IMG/VR virus record: IMGVR_UViG_3300048554_000033
Coordinates: 1 to 27,430 of that record
DNA from: a virus
DNA: 27,430 bases
Strand: one strand, 5' to 3'
The translations under genes and the position numbers were made by a program. Shown in pieces: positions 15,008-21,973 of this stretch. How positions within the stretch are numbered: position 1 is the first letter of the stretch; every line of letters begins with the position of its first letter. The notes beneath the pieces were generated by a model. It saw nothing but the letters and a program-made list of their open reading frames with translations. It was not told the DNA's origin and made no database searches.

Positions 15008-17155
15008 CTTATATTTATCCTTTTGTATATCTTTATTTATACTGTTTTCTGGTGTTCTTAATTTAGAATCAACAGGTTTTTCATCTGGTGTCTCTCCAGG
15101 TGTCATTTCTTTAGTATGATTGGCATAATCTGCCCCTATTTCATATGATTCTTTACTGACTTCACCATACATTTGTTTATATTTTTTAGTATGTTTAGAT
15201 GTTTTAGTCTTTGCTGTGTCATCGCCAGGCGCTGGTTTGTAACCAGGTTTTGTAGTATCTTGTTTCTTAAAAAAGTCTGCCCTCTTTTGTTTTACATCTT
15301 TACTTAATGTCTTATAATATTTCTTTGGCTGAGTACCTGGTTCTTTTCTAACATCAGGATCCTGTGCCAATTTTTTCTTTTCTTTCATGTCTCCCTCCGA
15401 TACAGCCTCAAAGCCATAATCTATGTCTAAATTAAACTCTCTAATTGCAACCTCTTTATCTGCTGAATCAGGTACACAATCATATATCCATGCCTTGTGT
15501 AAGTTTTCTTCTGAATCTTCAAGTACAATATAGTTCGTACTTCTTCTGACAATCTTGCCATGTATATCTTCTTTAACATAATGTACTTTGTCATTTATAT
15601 TAAAGATAACTTCTCTAATATATAAATCTCTCAATTGTTTCTTTTCAAATGCTTCTAAACTTGCCATAGGTTTAAAGTTATAACCCATGTGATTATTTGT
15701 ATTAGCAGCTAATGACTTTTTAAATGATACTTTCATACCTTTTGCAACATCTCTAAATAATGACTGTACATCTCTAAATCCTGAAGGTAAACCTTTTTCA
15801 AATGATTTTATATCACCTTGTGAAACAGCGTTTCTCATTTTACTTGCACTCATACCTGTAGCGCCTTCGGCGTCTGGGTCTCTTTCACCTGCACTTGTAA
15901 CTTTAATATCTAAGAAATCATAAAAACCGTGTCTCGATTTTACATTATTATATTTGTTTAGTATTGTTTTAAATTCTTGTACTCTATCACTACCTACAAC
16001 CATGTTAATATTTTTATAACCTTTGTTGTACAATTCTGTTGCAACATCTAGTATCATATTTGAGGCAGGTATTCTAAACATACTTCTATGTTGTGGAAAC
16101 ATCCTTCTCATATATTGAATCTTTTGTGTAACTGTTAAAGGATTTTTTTTAACATCTTGTGATTTACTTAAATAAACATATTTAAAATCACCAGGTGTCT
16201 GTGCAACTTTTCTTATAAGTTTTTCATGACCTATTGTTGGAGGATTAAATCTACCAAATGTAAACACAGCAGTTCCTTTAGAATGTTCAGGTGCTTCTTT
16301 TAGAGAATCTATCTCTTGGTCTGTAACTTTATCATCTTCTAATATATCTTTTAGTTTTTTATAAAACTTCATGTAGTGATATTTTTCTAACATCTTATAG
16401 ATTACATTTTTAGGTAGTTTGTTTTGTTTACCAAACTCTCTAATTTCATCAGGTGTCATTTCTCTACTAAAGATATCTCTCCTATCGTTTGTAAGTTTAT
16501 CACCTATCTCTTTTAATCTTCTAATTGATTCTTCTATTTCTTCTAGTTTTTCATTGACTAATGCTTGTAGATTTAAGACATCATTATTAGATAATTGTTT
16601 TAGTTCTGTATAATCTATAATATCTCTTTTTAGTTCACCTTTAATAATATCAAGTTCTTGTACTTGTTTTCTAAAATCTGCCTCATACTTTTCAGGCTCA
16701 AATGTATCTTCATCTGGTTTTTTAATCCACTTGTTATCTTTTATAGAGAAGATACCATCTGCCTTTTTGTTATTGTTTTCTAAAACTTTAGGGTCTGTAA
16801 TCACATAGTAGTTTACAGGATGTTCTGTGCCTGGCACATTTTTACCATTGATATCTCTTAATAGTTTAGAGTATTGTTCTCTCCTTTCTTCTTGTTCATC
16901 TTCAGGTACATCAAATAATACATTGATATCCAAGTCAGCGTCATTACGATATCTCTTTGTAAGTATAGAACCTATTAATGATGTTGATACAACAGGTGCA
17001 AGTTTTTCAAACTCTTTAATCTGTTTGTCAATCATATCTAAAACTTTTTGTTTTAGTTTAGGATTTTCAGTATCAGCGTCATCAAATACACCAGGTGCAT
17101 AATCTTTTCTAGGTATATCAATTACTGATTCTATTAAGTCTTTATAAAATTTCAT
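14666..17155 (-). CDS. Polyprotein: Pol-beta-type nucleotidyltransferase plus HxGH adenylyltransferase plus small modules
   Basis: An 829-residue protein starting MKFYKDLIE, a targeting-like leader with LxE at residues 7-9. Domain 1 (about 30-160) has the Pol-beta-type nucleotidyltransferase signature: G62-S63, then D74-L-D76 (NDADLDINVLF). A coiled linker leads to SLKE at 284-287, a possible protease site. Domain 2 (about 294-460) is a cytidylyltransferase/NMNAT-type fold: FGRFNPPTIGH (T307-H310) and S436ASKMR441 in place of ISSTxxR. A beta domain (about 535-600) is followed by small charged modules (DDTAKTKTSKHTKKYK near 680) that recur in marine phages. Residues from 717 on may also be made separately from an internal start. 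Likely actions are nucleotide transfer or NAD-type metabolism, possibly after injection; substrates are unknown. Confidence 0.82.
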   Translation of the reverse strand: MKFYKDLIESVIDIPRKDYAPGVFDDADTENPKLKQKVLDMIDKQIKEFEKLAPVVSTSLIGSILTKRYRNDADLDINVLFDVPEDEQEERREQYSKLLRDINGKNVPGTEHPVNYYVITDPKVLENNNKKADGIFSIKDNKWIKKPDEDTFEPEKYEADFRKQVQELDIIKGELKRDIIDYTELKQLSNNDVLNLQALVNEKLEEIEESIRRLKEIGDKLTNDRRDIFSREMTPDEIREFGKQNKLPKNVIYKMLEKYHYMKFYKKLKDILEDDKVTDQEIDSLKEAPEHSKGTAVFTFGRFNPPTIGHEKLIRKVAQTPGDFKYVYLSKSQDVKKNPLTVTQKIQYMRRMFPQHRSMFRIPASNMILDVATELYNKGYKNINMVVGSDRVQEFKTILNKYNNVKSRHGFYDFLDIKVTSAGERDPDAEGATGMSASKMRNAVSQGDIKSFEKGLPSGFRDVQSLFRDVAKGMKVSFKKSLAANTNNHMGYNFKPMASLEAFEKKQLRDLYIREVIFNINDKVHYVKEDIHGKIVRRSTNYIVLEDSEENLHKAWIYDCVPDSADKEVAIREFNLDIDYGFEAVSEGDMKEKKKLAQDPDVRKEPGTQPKKYYKTLSKDVKQKRADFFKKQDTTKPGYKPAPGDDTAKTKTSKHTKKYKQMYGEVSKESYEIGADYANHTKEMTPGETPDEKPVDSKLRTPENSINKDIQKDKYKMKTFKEYAEDDIYAHLDEELEITEAEYQGKKVKLNDPIRGGSKKFYVYVKNDKGNVVKVSFGDTTGLSIKRDDPERRKSFRARHKCDTAKDKTSARYWSCRMWTAKTKVSDLD
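15034..15041 (-). promoter_or_regulatory. T4-type late promoter inside a coding region
   Basis: Minus strand TATAAATA, exact consensus, inside the 14666-17155 gene and 27 bases ahead of an in-frame ATG. A chance match is possible in such AT-rich DNA, but the position before a leader-bearing start supports it. Confidence 0.55.
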
Positions 17156-17832
17156 CTTCTTTTAATCTTTAATTGTCTATCTATCCATTGTTTTGCAAGA
17201 TAATTATGTGGTTGATTCATAGTTCTTCTAACTATACTTGCACATTTATTTAGTGTTAATGTTACTAATTCCTTTTCACTTTGACTGTTGTCTATAATAT
17301 GAAAGTTTGCTGGTTGAAATAGTTTTTGAAGTCTTCCCATATTTCCTTGAACAGTATTCCAATTTGTTTTAACTATATTTTGTGGTACACTTCTATCTCT
17401 TTTTTCATTTCTTTCTAATGCGACATCTAAACTTGTATTAACAAATAACATGGTAGTTTGATATCCTAAAATTTTTAAAAATCTTTGTTGTCTAGATATT
17501 GTAGCAAAGTCTCTAGCAGTACCATCTATTATTAAACCAAGTCTACCTGCAATGTATAAATCCATTCTTGACGCTGTATTTATTTTTGCCTTCTGTCTGA
17601 TTTCATCTCTTTTTTCTTTTTCTTTCTCAGGCATTTTCATAGACAATCCTTCATCTTTTAAATACTTTTCAAATATACTATCTGAGTTTACAAGTTTTAA
17701 ACCTAAACCTGCAAATGCAGCCTTTGTTACAAATGTTTTACCAGAACCTGGTCCACCTGCAAGAAAGTATGCCTTAAATATACCAGGGTCATAAACTCCT
17801 TCTGTTATTAAAAATGTTTTATAGTCTTTCAT
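17152..17832 (-). CDS. P-loop kinase (zeta-toxin/polynucleotide-kinase-like) with targeting-like leader
   Basis: A 226-residue protein. Its leader MKDYKTFLITE has IxE at residues 9-11 immediately before the enzyme domain. A Walker A motif follows (FLAGGPGSGKTF, K32), then VNSDSIFEKYL (Asp as in zeta-type kinases), LIIDGTARDF, TTMLFVNTSLDVALERN and the arginine-rich RNEKRDRSVP. This order matches zeta-toxin/AAA-33-type small-molecule kinases, which phosphorylate nucleotides, nucleic acid ends or sugars. It sits between adenylate kinase and a nucleotidyltransferase polyprotein, with overlaps of 14 and 4 bases. Substrate unknown. Confidence 0.82.
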   Translation of the reverse strand: MKDYKTFLITEGVYDPGIFKAYFLAGGPGSGKTFVTKAAFAGLGLKLVNSDSIFEKYLKDEGLSMKMPEKEKEKRDEIRQKAKINTASRMDLYIAGRLGLIIDGTARDFATISRQQRFLKILGYQTTMLFVNTSLDVALERNEKRDRSVPQNIVKTNWNTVQGNMGRLQKLFQPANFHIIDNSQSEKELVTLTLNKCASIVRRTMNQPHNYLAKQWIDRQLKIKRR

Positions 17833-18418
17833 TTATCTTACTTATTATTTCTGCGGCTATGTCTTCTATAACTTCACCACCTTTTGCTTTGATAGTTATA
17901 AGTTTGTCTTTATAATAATCTACAACAGGTTGTGTTTGTTTTTTATAAACTTTAATTCTATTTTTTATAATGTCTGGTTTATCATCTGCACGACCTCTAG
18001 ACATTAATCTTCTAATGACTTCTTCTTCTGCAACATCTAGATATACAACATGGTCATAACCGATATTTCTTTTTTCCATTTCTTTAACTTGTTCCATACT
18101 TCTAGGAAAACCATCTAATACATATCCTTTTTCTGTATCTTTTCTTTGTAATCTGGCCTGTAGTGTATCTAATACAATTTTTGTATCTACATAATCACCT
18201 TTTTCTAATGCACTTCTTACTTTACGGCCTGTTGGTGTATCTTGTTTTGCTAAATCTCTCATCATATCACCTGTATACACATGAGGTATTTGATATTCTT
18301 TTGTTAAGAATTTAGAGTAAGTAGATTTACCAGAACCAGGTCCACCTAACATAATAATTCTCATAGGCATTGTTGCCTCTTTTAGTTTTGCAAAAATATA
18401 TTGTTTAAATGATTTCAT
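17819..18418 (-). CDS. adk: Adenylate kinase with N-terminal capsid-targeting-like leader
   Basis: A 199-residue enzyme catalysing ATP + AMP to 2 ADP. The core starts at MPMRIIMLGGPGSGKST (Walker A), followed by VYTGDMMRDLA (AMP-site), GYVLDGFPRSMEQ, DHVVYLDV, RLMSRGRADDKPD and IKVYKKQTQPVVDYY, all in adenylate kinase order with the short lid. Normal enzymes begin almost at the P-loop strand; here 15 extra residues (MKSFKQYIFAKLKEA) precede it, ending in an LKE site. Removing them would restore a standard N-terminus. Its start overlaps the upstream structural gene and its end overlaps the next kinase by 14 bases. Packaging in the head is inferred. Confidence 0.9.
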   Translation of the reverse strand: MKSFKQYIFAKLKEATMPMRIIMLGGPGSGKSTYSKFLTKEYQIPHVYTGDMMRDLAKQDTPTGRKVRSALEKGDYVDTKIVLDTLQARLQRKDTEKGYVLDGFPRSMEQVKEMEKRNIGYDHVVYLDVAEEEVIRRLMSRGRADDKPDIIKNRIKVYKKQTQPVVDYYKDKLITIKAKGGEVIEDIAAEIISKINERL

Positions 18419-19146
18419 TAGTTACCACTCACTTGCATTGTTCTTGGTACATCTAAAACAATTAATTCAAAACCTGCACTTACGGCACTTGTTGCACTTG
18501 ATTTTGCTCTAACTTCTATATCATATTTTTCATCTATCTCTACAGGTAGAGCATAATTTTTTGTATGAAAACCACCTCTTATAGAGATAAATTCTTTTGT
18601 TTGAAATACATTACCACTACCATTTCTAACTACAAGTGTAATTTCATTTTCTAAATCTTTTTGACTGCCAGCATCCAATTGCACTAAGTATCCTTTTTTA
18701 CCTCTTGGTATTGTATAAATTGCCATTAGTGTTTGACCTCTAGCAGGACTTATAATTGCAGCTGATGTACTATCAACGGTAACTGTAACTGTTCCTACAT
18801 TTGAACTGCCTGTATTTGCTGTTTCTAAAACTGCTCTAAATACTCTATAAAAAGATTGTGAACCAGCAGAACCACCAATTGTTAAAGTCTCTTGGACTAA
18901 ATCATAGTTAGCGTCTAAACCATAAACTGTAACTGTGCCACCATTATCTGAAGATGTATCACTTGATGTAACTGTTGCTGTACCAGCACTAGAAATGTAA
19001 GTATATAGATTTGAACCATCCCATATTGTCTCATATGCATTTGAAGGTACTGCACTATTATATCCAAATTTATTTACAGAATAAGCCCCTCTTATCAGGC
19101 CTCTACTGATTTGTAAATTTTGTTCTGTTATGTAACCTACTGCCAT
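18418..19146 (-). CDS. Beta-rich virion structural protein
   Basis: A 242-residue protein with MAVGYITEQNLQISRGLIRG at the start, then GYNSAVPSNAYETIWDGS, and long Ser/Thr/Val strands. PARGQTLMAIYTIPRGKKGYLVQL and the C-terminal IEVRAKSSATSAVSAGFELIVLDV complete a beta-sandwich-like pattern. I recall similar proteins in the structural regions of T4-like cyanophages, where they are virion components of undefined place. No signal peptide or catalytic motif. It lies four bases downstream of the ligase-fold gene and is probably co-transcribed from the 20426 late promoter. Confidence 0.75.
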   Translation of the reverse strand: MAVGYITEQNLQISRGLIRGAYSVNKFGYNSAVPSNAYETIWDGSNLYTYISSAGTATVTSSDTSSDNGGTVTVYGLDANYDLVQETLTIGGSAGSQSFYRVFRAVLETANTGSSNVGTVTVTVDSTSAAIISPARGQTLMAIYTIPRGKKGYLVQLDAGSQKDLENEITLVVRNGSGNVFQTKEFISIRGGFHTKNYALPVEIDEKYDIEVRAKSSATSAVSAGFELIVLDVPRTMQVSGN

Positions 19147-19149
19147 TTA

Positions 19150-20361
19150 TTATCCCCACTCCTTATCCATCGTGAAGTTTGCACGACTAAATTCTAATCT
19201 ATCTACAAGTTTAACTGCACCGGCGCTTCTATCTACTGCGACAAAACCTTCAGGTGATGTTACTCTATATCCGTTTGGTGTTTTTAGGAAGTGTCCTATA
19301 CTTTGTATTTGTGATAGTTTACTTACTAAGAAATTCTTTGCATTTGCCAAACTGACATGACTTGCAATTGCCATGTATAATGCACTTTGATTTTTGTCTA
19401 TAAATTTTAAATTATCTTTTTTCGCCTGTATAAATTTTTGTTTACCTGCTGTTGTCTTTCTAGCAGATATTTCTGCATTAATAAAACTTTCGTAATACTC
19501 TCTAAATTGTCCTTGTAATGTTTTAACTTTACCCATACCACCTGTACTGTTTCTAATTACAGAATTGAAAAATGTTTTTAATCTATATCCTACTGATGTT
19601 GGGTCTCTACTGTCCATTTGATTTAACATAGGACCTGCTTTTGATAATGAACCTTTTGCCATTCTAATTAATGAATCAAATCTTGATAATTCTGTTGATG
19701 TAAATTTAGATGAACCGGAAGTATCTCGGTATCCTGCTGAGGCAAGATAAACATTTCTGCCACCCCCACCCGTAACTGTTCCGAATCCTGCTCGTAAATC
19801 TTGCATTGTTTTGCCTGAATATTTTGTATGAAAGACTATACCTAATTTTGCACTTGCAATTTTTCTACCCACATTTGAGTTTACAGGCATTGCATATGTA
19901 ATTGTGTTAGGTGTAAATGTAATCATAGATTCGCCATCTATATCTGTTTTCTTTTTATCACCCGATGTAAATAATAAATCGCCTTGATAAACACCATTAG
20001 TAACAATTCTACGGAGATAAGTTAAACATGCTGATAGTTTTTCTGCAACAACACCTGAATGATTTCTTCTGATGTCTGCACTTGTATAATTAATCTTAGG
20101 TACTTTATTAAATACTGACTTAGTACCTACAAAGAATCTGCCGTTCTCTGGATTTATACCACAGATAATCGCTGGGGCACCATCCCACTTAACAGTCATA
20201 TTGACTTTTTTACTTGACCTACCAGCTAGCATGTTGCGAATTGCAACCAAGAAGTTTACAGCATTTTGACCACCCTTTGAACCTTCATCTATAATCTGGT
20301 CCTCTAGATGTTCTAAGTGCTTATTCTTGGCCTTAGTCTGATATCCTTTAAAACTAAACAT
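19150..20361 (-). CDS. Nucleotidyltransferase/ligase-fold protein with KWDG motif
   Basis: A 403-residue protein. MFSFKGYQ at the start and IIDE at residues 23-26 resemble the targeting leaders and cleavage sites of neighbouring genes. The core has VKWDGAPAIICG, where K58-W-D-G61 matches motif I (KxDG) of the covalent nucleotidyltransferases that include DNA and RNA ligases. Later blocks (GVYQGDLLF, GIVFHTKYSG) resemble motifs III and IV. I recall related proteins (DUF6267-type) in T4-like marine phage structural regions. Ligase or adenylation activity is inferred from motif order only; no known accessory domain is seen. A late promoter lies 65 bases upstream and GGGAG precedes the ATG. Confidence 0.7.
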   Translation of the reverse strand: MFSFKGYQTKAKNKHLEHLEDQIIDEGSKGGQNAVNFLVAIRNMLAGRSSKKVNMTVKWDGAPAIICGINPENGRFFVGTKSVFNKVPKINYTSADIRRNHSGVVAEKLSACLTYLRRIVTNGVYQGDLLFTSGDKKKTDIDGESMITFTPNTITYAMPVNSNVGRKIASAKLGIVFHTKYSGKTMQDLRAGFGTVTGGGGRNVYLASAGYRDTSGSSKFTSTELSRFDSLIRMAKGSLSKAGPMLNQMDSRDPTSVGYRLKTFFNSVIRNSTGGMGKVKTLQGQFREYYESFINAEISARKTTAGKQKFIQAKKDNLKFIDKNQSALYMAIASHVSLANAKNFLVSKLSQIQSIGHFLKTPNGYRVTSPEGFVAVDRSAGAVKLVDRLEFSRANFTMDKEWG

Positions 20362-20387
20362 GTGTCTCCCAATTGTTCCATATATAT

Positions 20388-20442
20388 AACGAATCCATAA
20401 ATGTACTATTCAAAATCGACAATACTATTTATAAGATTCGTT
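20388..20442. repeat. 8-bp perfect inverted repeat around a late promoter
   Basis: AACGAATC at 20388-20395 and GATTCGTT at 20435-20442 are exact reverse complements, with a 39-base interval that contains the TATAAATA box. It could be an operator-like pair or a hairpin at the end of the endonuclease transcript. Confidence 0.4.
20426..20433 (-). promoter_or_regulatory. T4-type late promoter of the structural block
   Basis: Minus strand TATAAATA, exact, in the gap before the 19150-20361 gene. It would start a transcript with a leader of about 59 bases and probably serves the whole overlapping run that follows. Confidence 0.8.
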
Positions 20443-20466
20443 TTATCTATATTACAATATATTTGT

Positions 20467-21756
20467 TTAGTTATCCCATTTGTCTTTTTGGGTCTCCATT
20501 TCTTCAACAATAAGAGTTATATCTTTGTATATACTTTCATCGGTAGCATTATCAAATATGTTTGATAATATCTCTCTATTATTAGTATCATACTTTTTCC
20601 AATCTTTTTGATATGATTCTGATGGATGATGAATTACAACATGGTAAGTATCAATCTTTTTGCCAGATTCGATTAGTTCTTTAATCTTTACTAGTCCATG
20701 TGTTATCAAATCATTTTTACCACTAGAAAATTGTTTAGCGTAAATATTAGGTTCTAAATTAAGAGTATCAATTTTAGTCTGTAATTGTTTCTTATAACCT
20801 GCCCCTTGCCAATTAATCCAGTTCTTATCTTCACCTGTCATATCTGAAACTAATTGTTTAACTTTATTAATTTCTTTTTGAGTTAAATGATTTTCTTTAA
20901 AAACAAATTGTACAGATTCACTATTGTAAGATAAACCTTTTTCTATCTCTTTATAAACGCCTTGTGCAATTGTTGTTAAATTAGTTTGTTTTTTTGGTGT
21001 TTTTTCTCTAGGGTTTAGATATCTACCAAGCCACTCAATTTCTTCATCATTCCAATCTTTATGAATGTGTTCTGGTATAATTAATGTTCTAATAGATGTT
21101 GCATTAGACATTTTAAATGCATTGTTAGAATGATTTCCGTTTACACCTAAATTCACAAGTTTACCATCTACTTCCCTATTTTCTAAAATAGTACATAGCA
21201 ATTCTTCTGTTGCATATTTACCAAAAGATTCATTTATTTTATCTTTCAATTTTTTCTCATGAACATCATCTGTGGTTTCATCTCTTACTTGTAACCATCT
21301 TGTATTATTCATGTAGTTTTTATCTTTTAGTTCTTGTGAACATCCTGTGAAATTACATGTTTTAGTAATTGTATCAGCAATATCTTTTATTAATGGATGT
21401 CTTACAATTTCAATAAATTGATTAAACCCATTTGATTTATTGTAATACTTATCATTATCTTTAGCATTTACTTTTGTTAGTTCGTTATATTCATATTGTT
21501 GGCAAAATTTATAACCTGCCCACATTATAACTTTATAAGTCCACTTAATATTATCATCATGCAAGTCTTGTAAAAATTGTTTATCTTCTGATGAAGTGAT
21601 GTAATCGGTACCAGCCTCAGATGATTTTTTTATACCTAGATATTTTTTGCCATTTTCACGATTTGTCCATTCATAAACGAATGCCTCAGCATTGTCCTGA
21701 TTTGCCGGAATCTCTGTCATGATTCTGTCATTTGTTGATTCTTGCCATTTACTCAT
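20467..21756 (-). CDS. GIY-YIG-like endonuclease, probably homing type
   Basis: A 429-residue protein. Residues about 25-110 fit the degenerate GIY-YIG layout seen in phage homing endonucleases: FVYEWTNRENGKKYLGIKKS, then DYITSSEDKQF, WTYKVIMW, and QYEYNELTKVNAKDN with a conserved-type Glu and the following YYNKSNG. The rest (about 120-429) is charged and mainly helical with a short Cys pair (CNFTGC) and unknown DNA-binding content. Unlike its neighbours it has a perfect sigma70-type promoter and a CAGGAGA ribosome site, so it is probably expressed early. It stands alone between a terminator-like hairpin and a late promoter. The assignment rests on motif pattern; the C-terminal region is unrecognised. 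Confidence 0.6.
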   Translation of the reverse strand: MSKWQESTNDRIMTEIPANQDNAEAFVYEWTNRENGKKYLGIKKSSEAGTDYITSSEDKQFLQDLHDDNIKWTYKVIMWAGYKFCQQYEYNELTKVNAKDNDKYYNKSNGFNQFIEIVRHPLIKDIADTITKTCNFTGCSQELKDKNYMNNTRWLQVRDETTDDVHEKKLKDKINESFGKYATEELLCTILENREVDGKLVNLGVNGNHSNNAFKMSNATSIRTLIIPEHIHKDWNDEEIEWLGRYLNPREKTPKKQTNLTTIAQGVYKEIEKGLSYNSESVQFVFKENHLTQKEINKVKQLVSDMTGEDKNWINWQGAGYKKQLQTKIDTLNLEPNIYAKQFSSGKNDLITHGLVKIKELIESGKKIDTYHVVIHHPSESYQKDWKKYDTNNREILSNIFDNATDESIYKDITLIVEEMETQKDKWDN

Positions 21757-21792
21757 TTCATTTGTCTCCTGATTTATTCAATTTACACTATA

Positions 21793-21821
21793 ATTATAGG
21801 ACATTTTACGGTATTTGTCAA
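21793..21821 (-). promoter_or_regulatory. Consensus sigma70-type promoter for the endonuclease gene
   Basis: Minus strand TTGACA (21816-21821), 17-base spacer, TATAAT (21793-21798), a perfect match to consensus. An A-run upstream (AAAAAAAGC) could act as an UP element. Confidence 0.88.
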
Positions 21822-21873
21822 GCTTTTTTTCGGTTATTTGCTCGCCTAAGTTATTGATTTTTTGTGAATGGTA

Positions 21874-21905
21874 TACGACATTTTGTGCATGTAAAGGCTG
21901 TCGTA
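21874..21905. repeat. 7-bp inverted repeat in the alkB-endonuclease gap
   Basis: TACGACA (21874-21880) and TGTCGTA (21899-21905) are reverse complements with an 18-base loop. It sits between the alkB downstream hairpin and the endonuclease promoter. Purpose unknown. Confidence 0.4.
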
Positions 21906-21928
21906 CTAAAATATGGGGGTTTTAAGTA

Positions 21929-21956
21929 GGAGAGGCCCTTGTCGGCAGACCTCTCC
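21929..21956 (-). terminator. GC-rich hairpin downstream of alkB, likely terminator
   Basis: GGAGAGG and CCTCTCC form a perfect 7-bp stem, extendable by wobble pairs, with a loop of about 14 bases. It starts 18 bases after the alkB stop. It is strikingly GC-rich for this DNA. T-runs are short on both sides (TACTTAAAA on the minus strand), so strength is uncertain. Confidence 0.6.
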
Positions 21957-21973
21957 CTAGTTTTAAAAACTAT

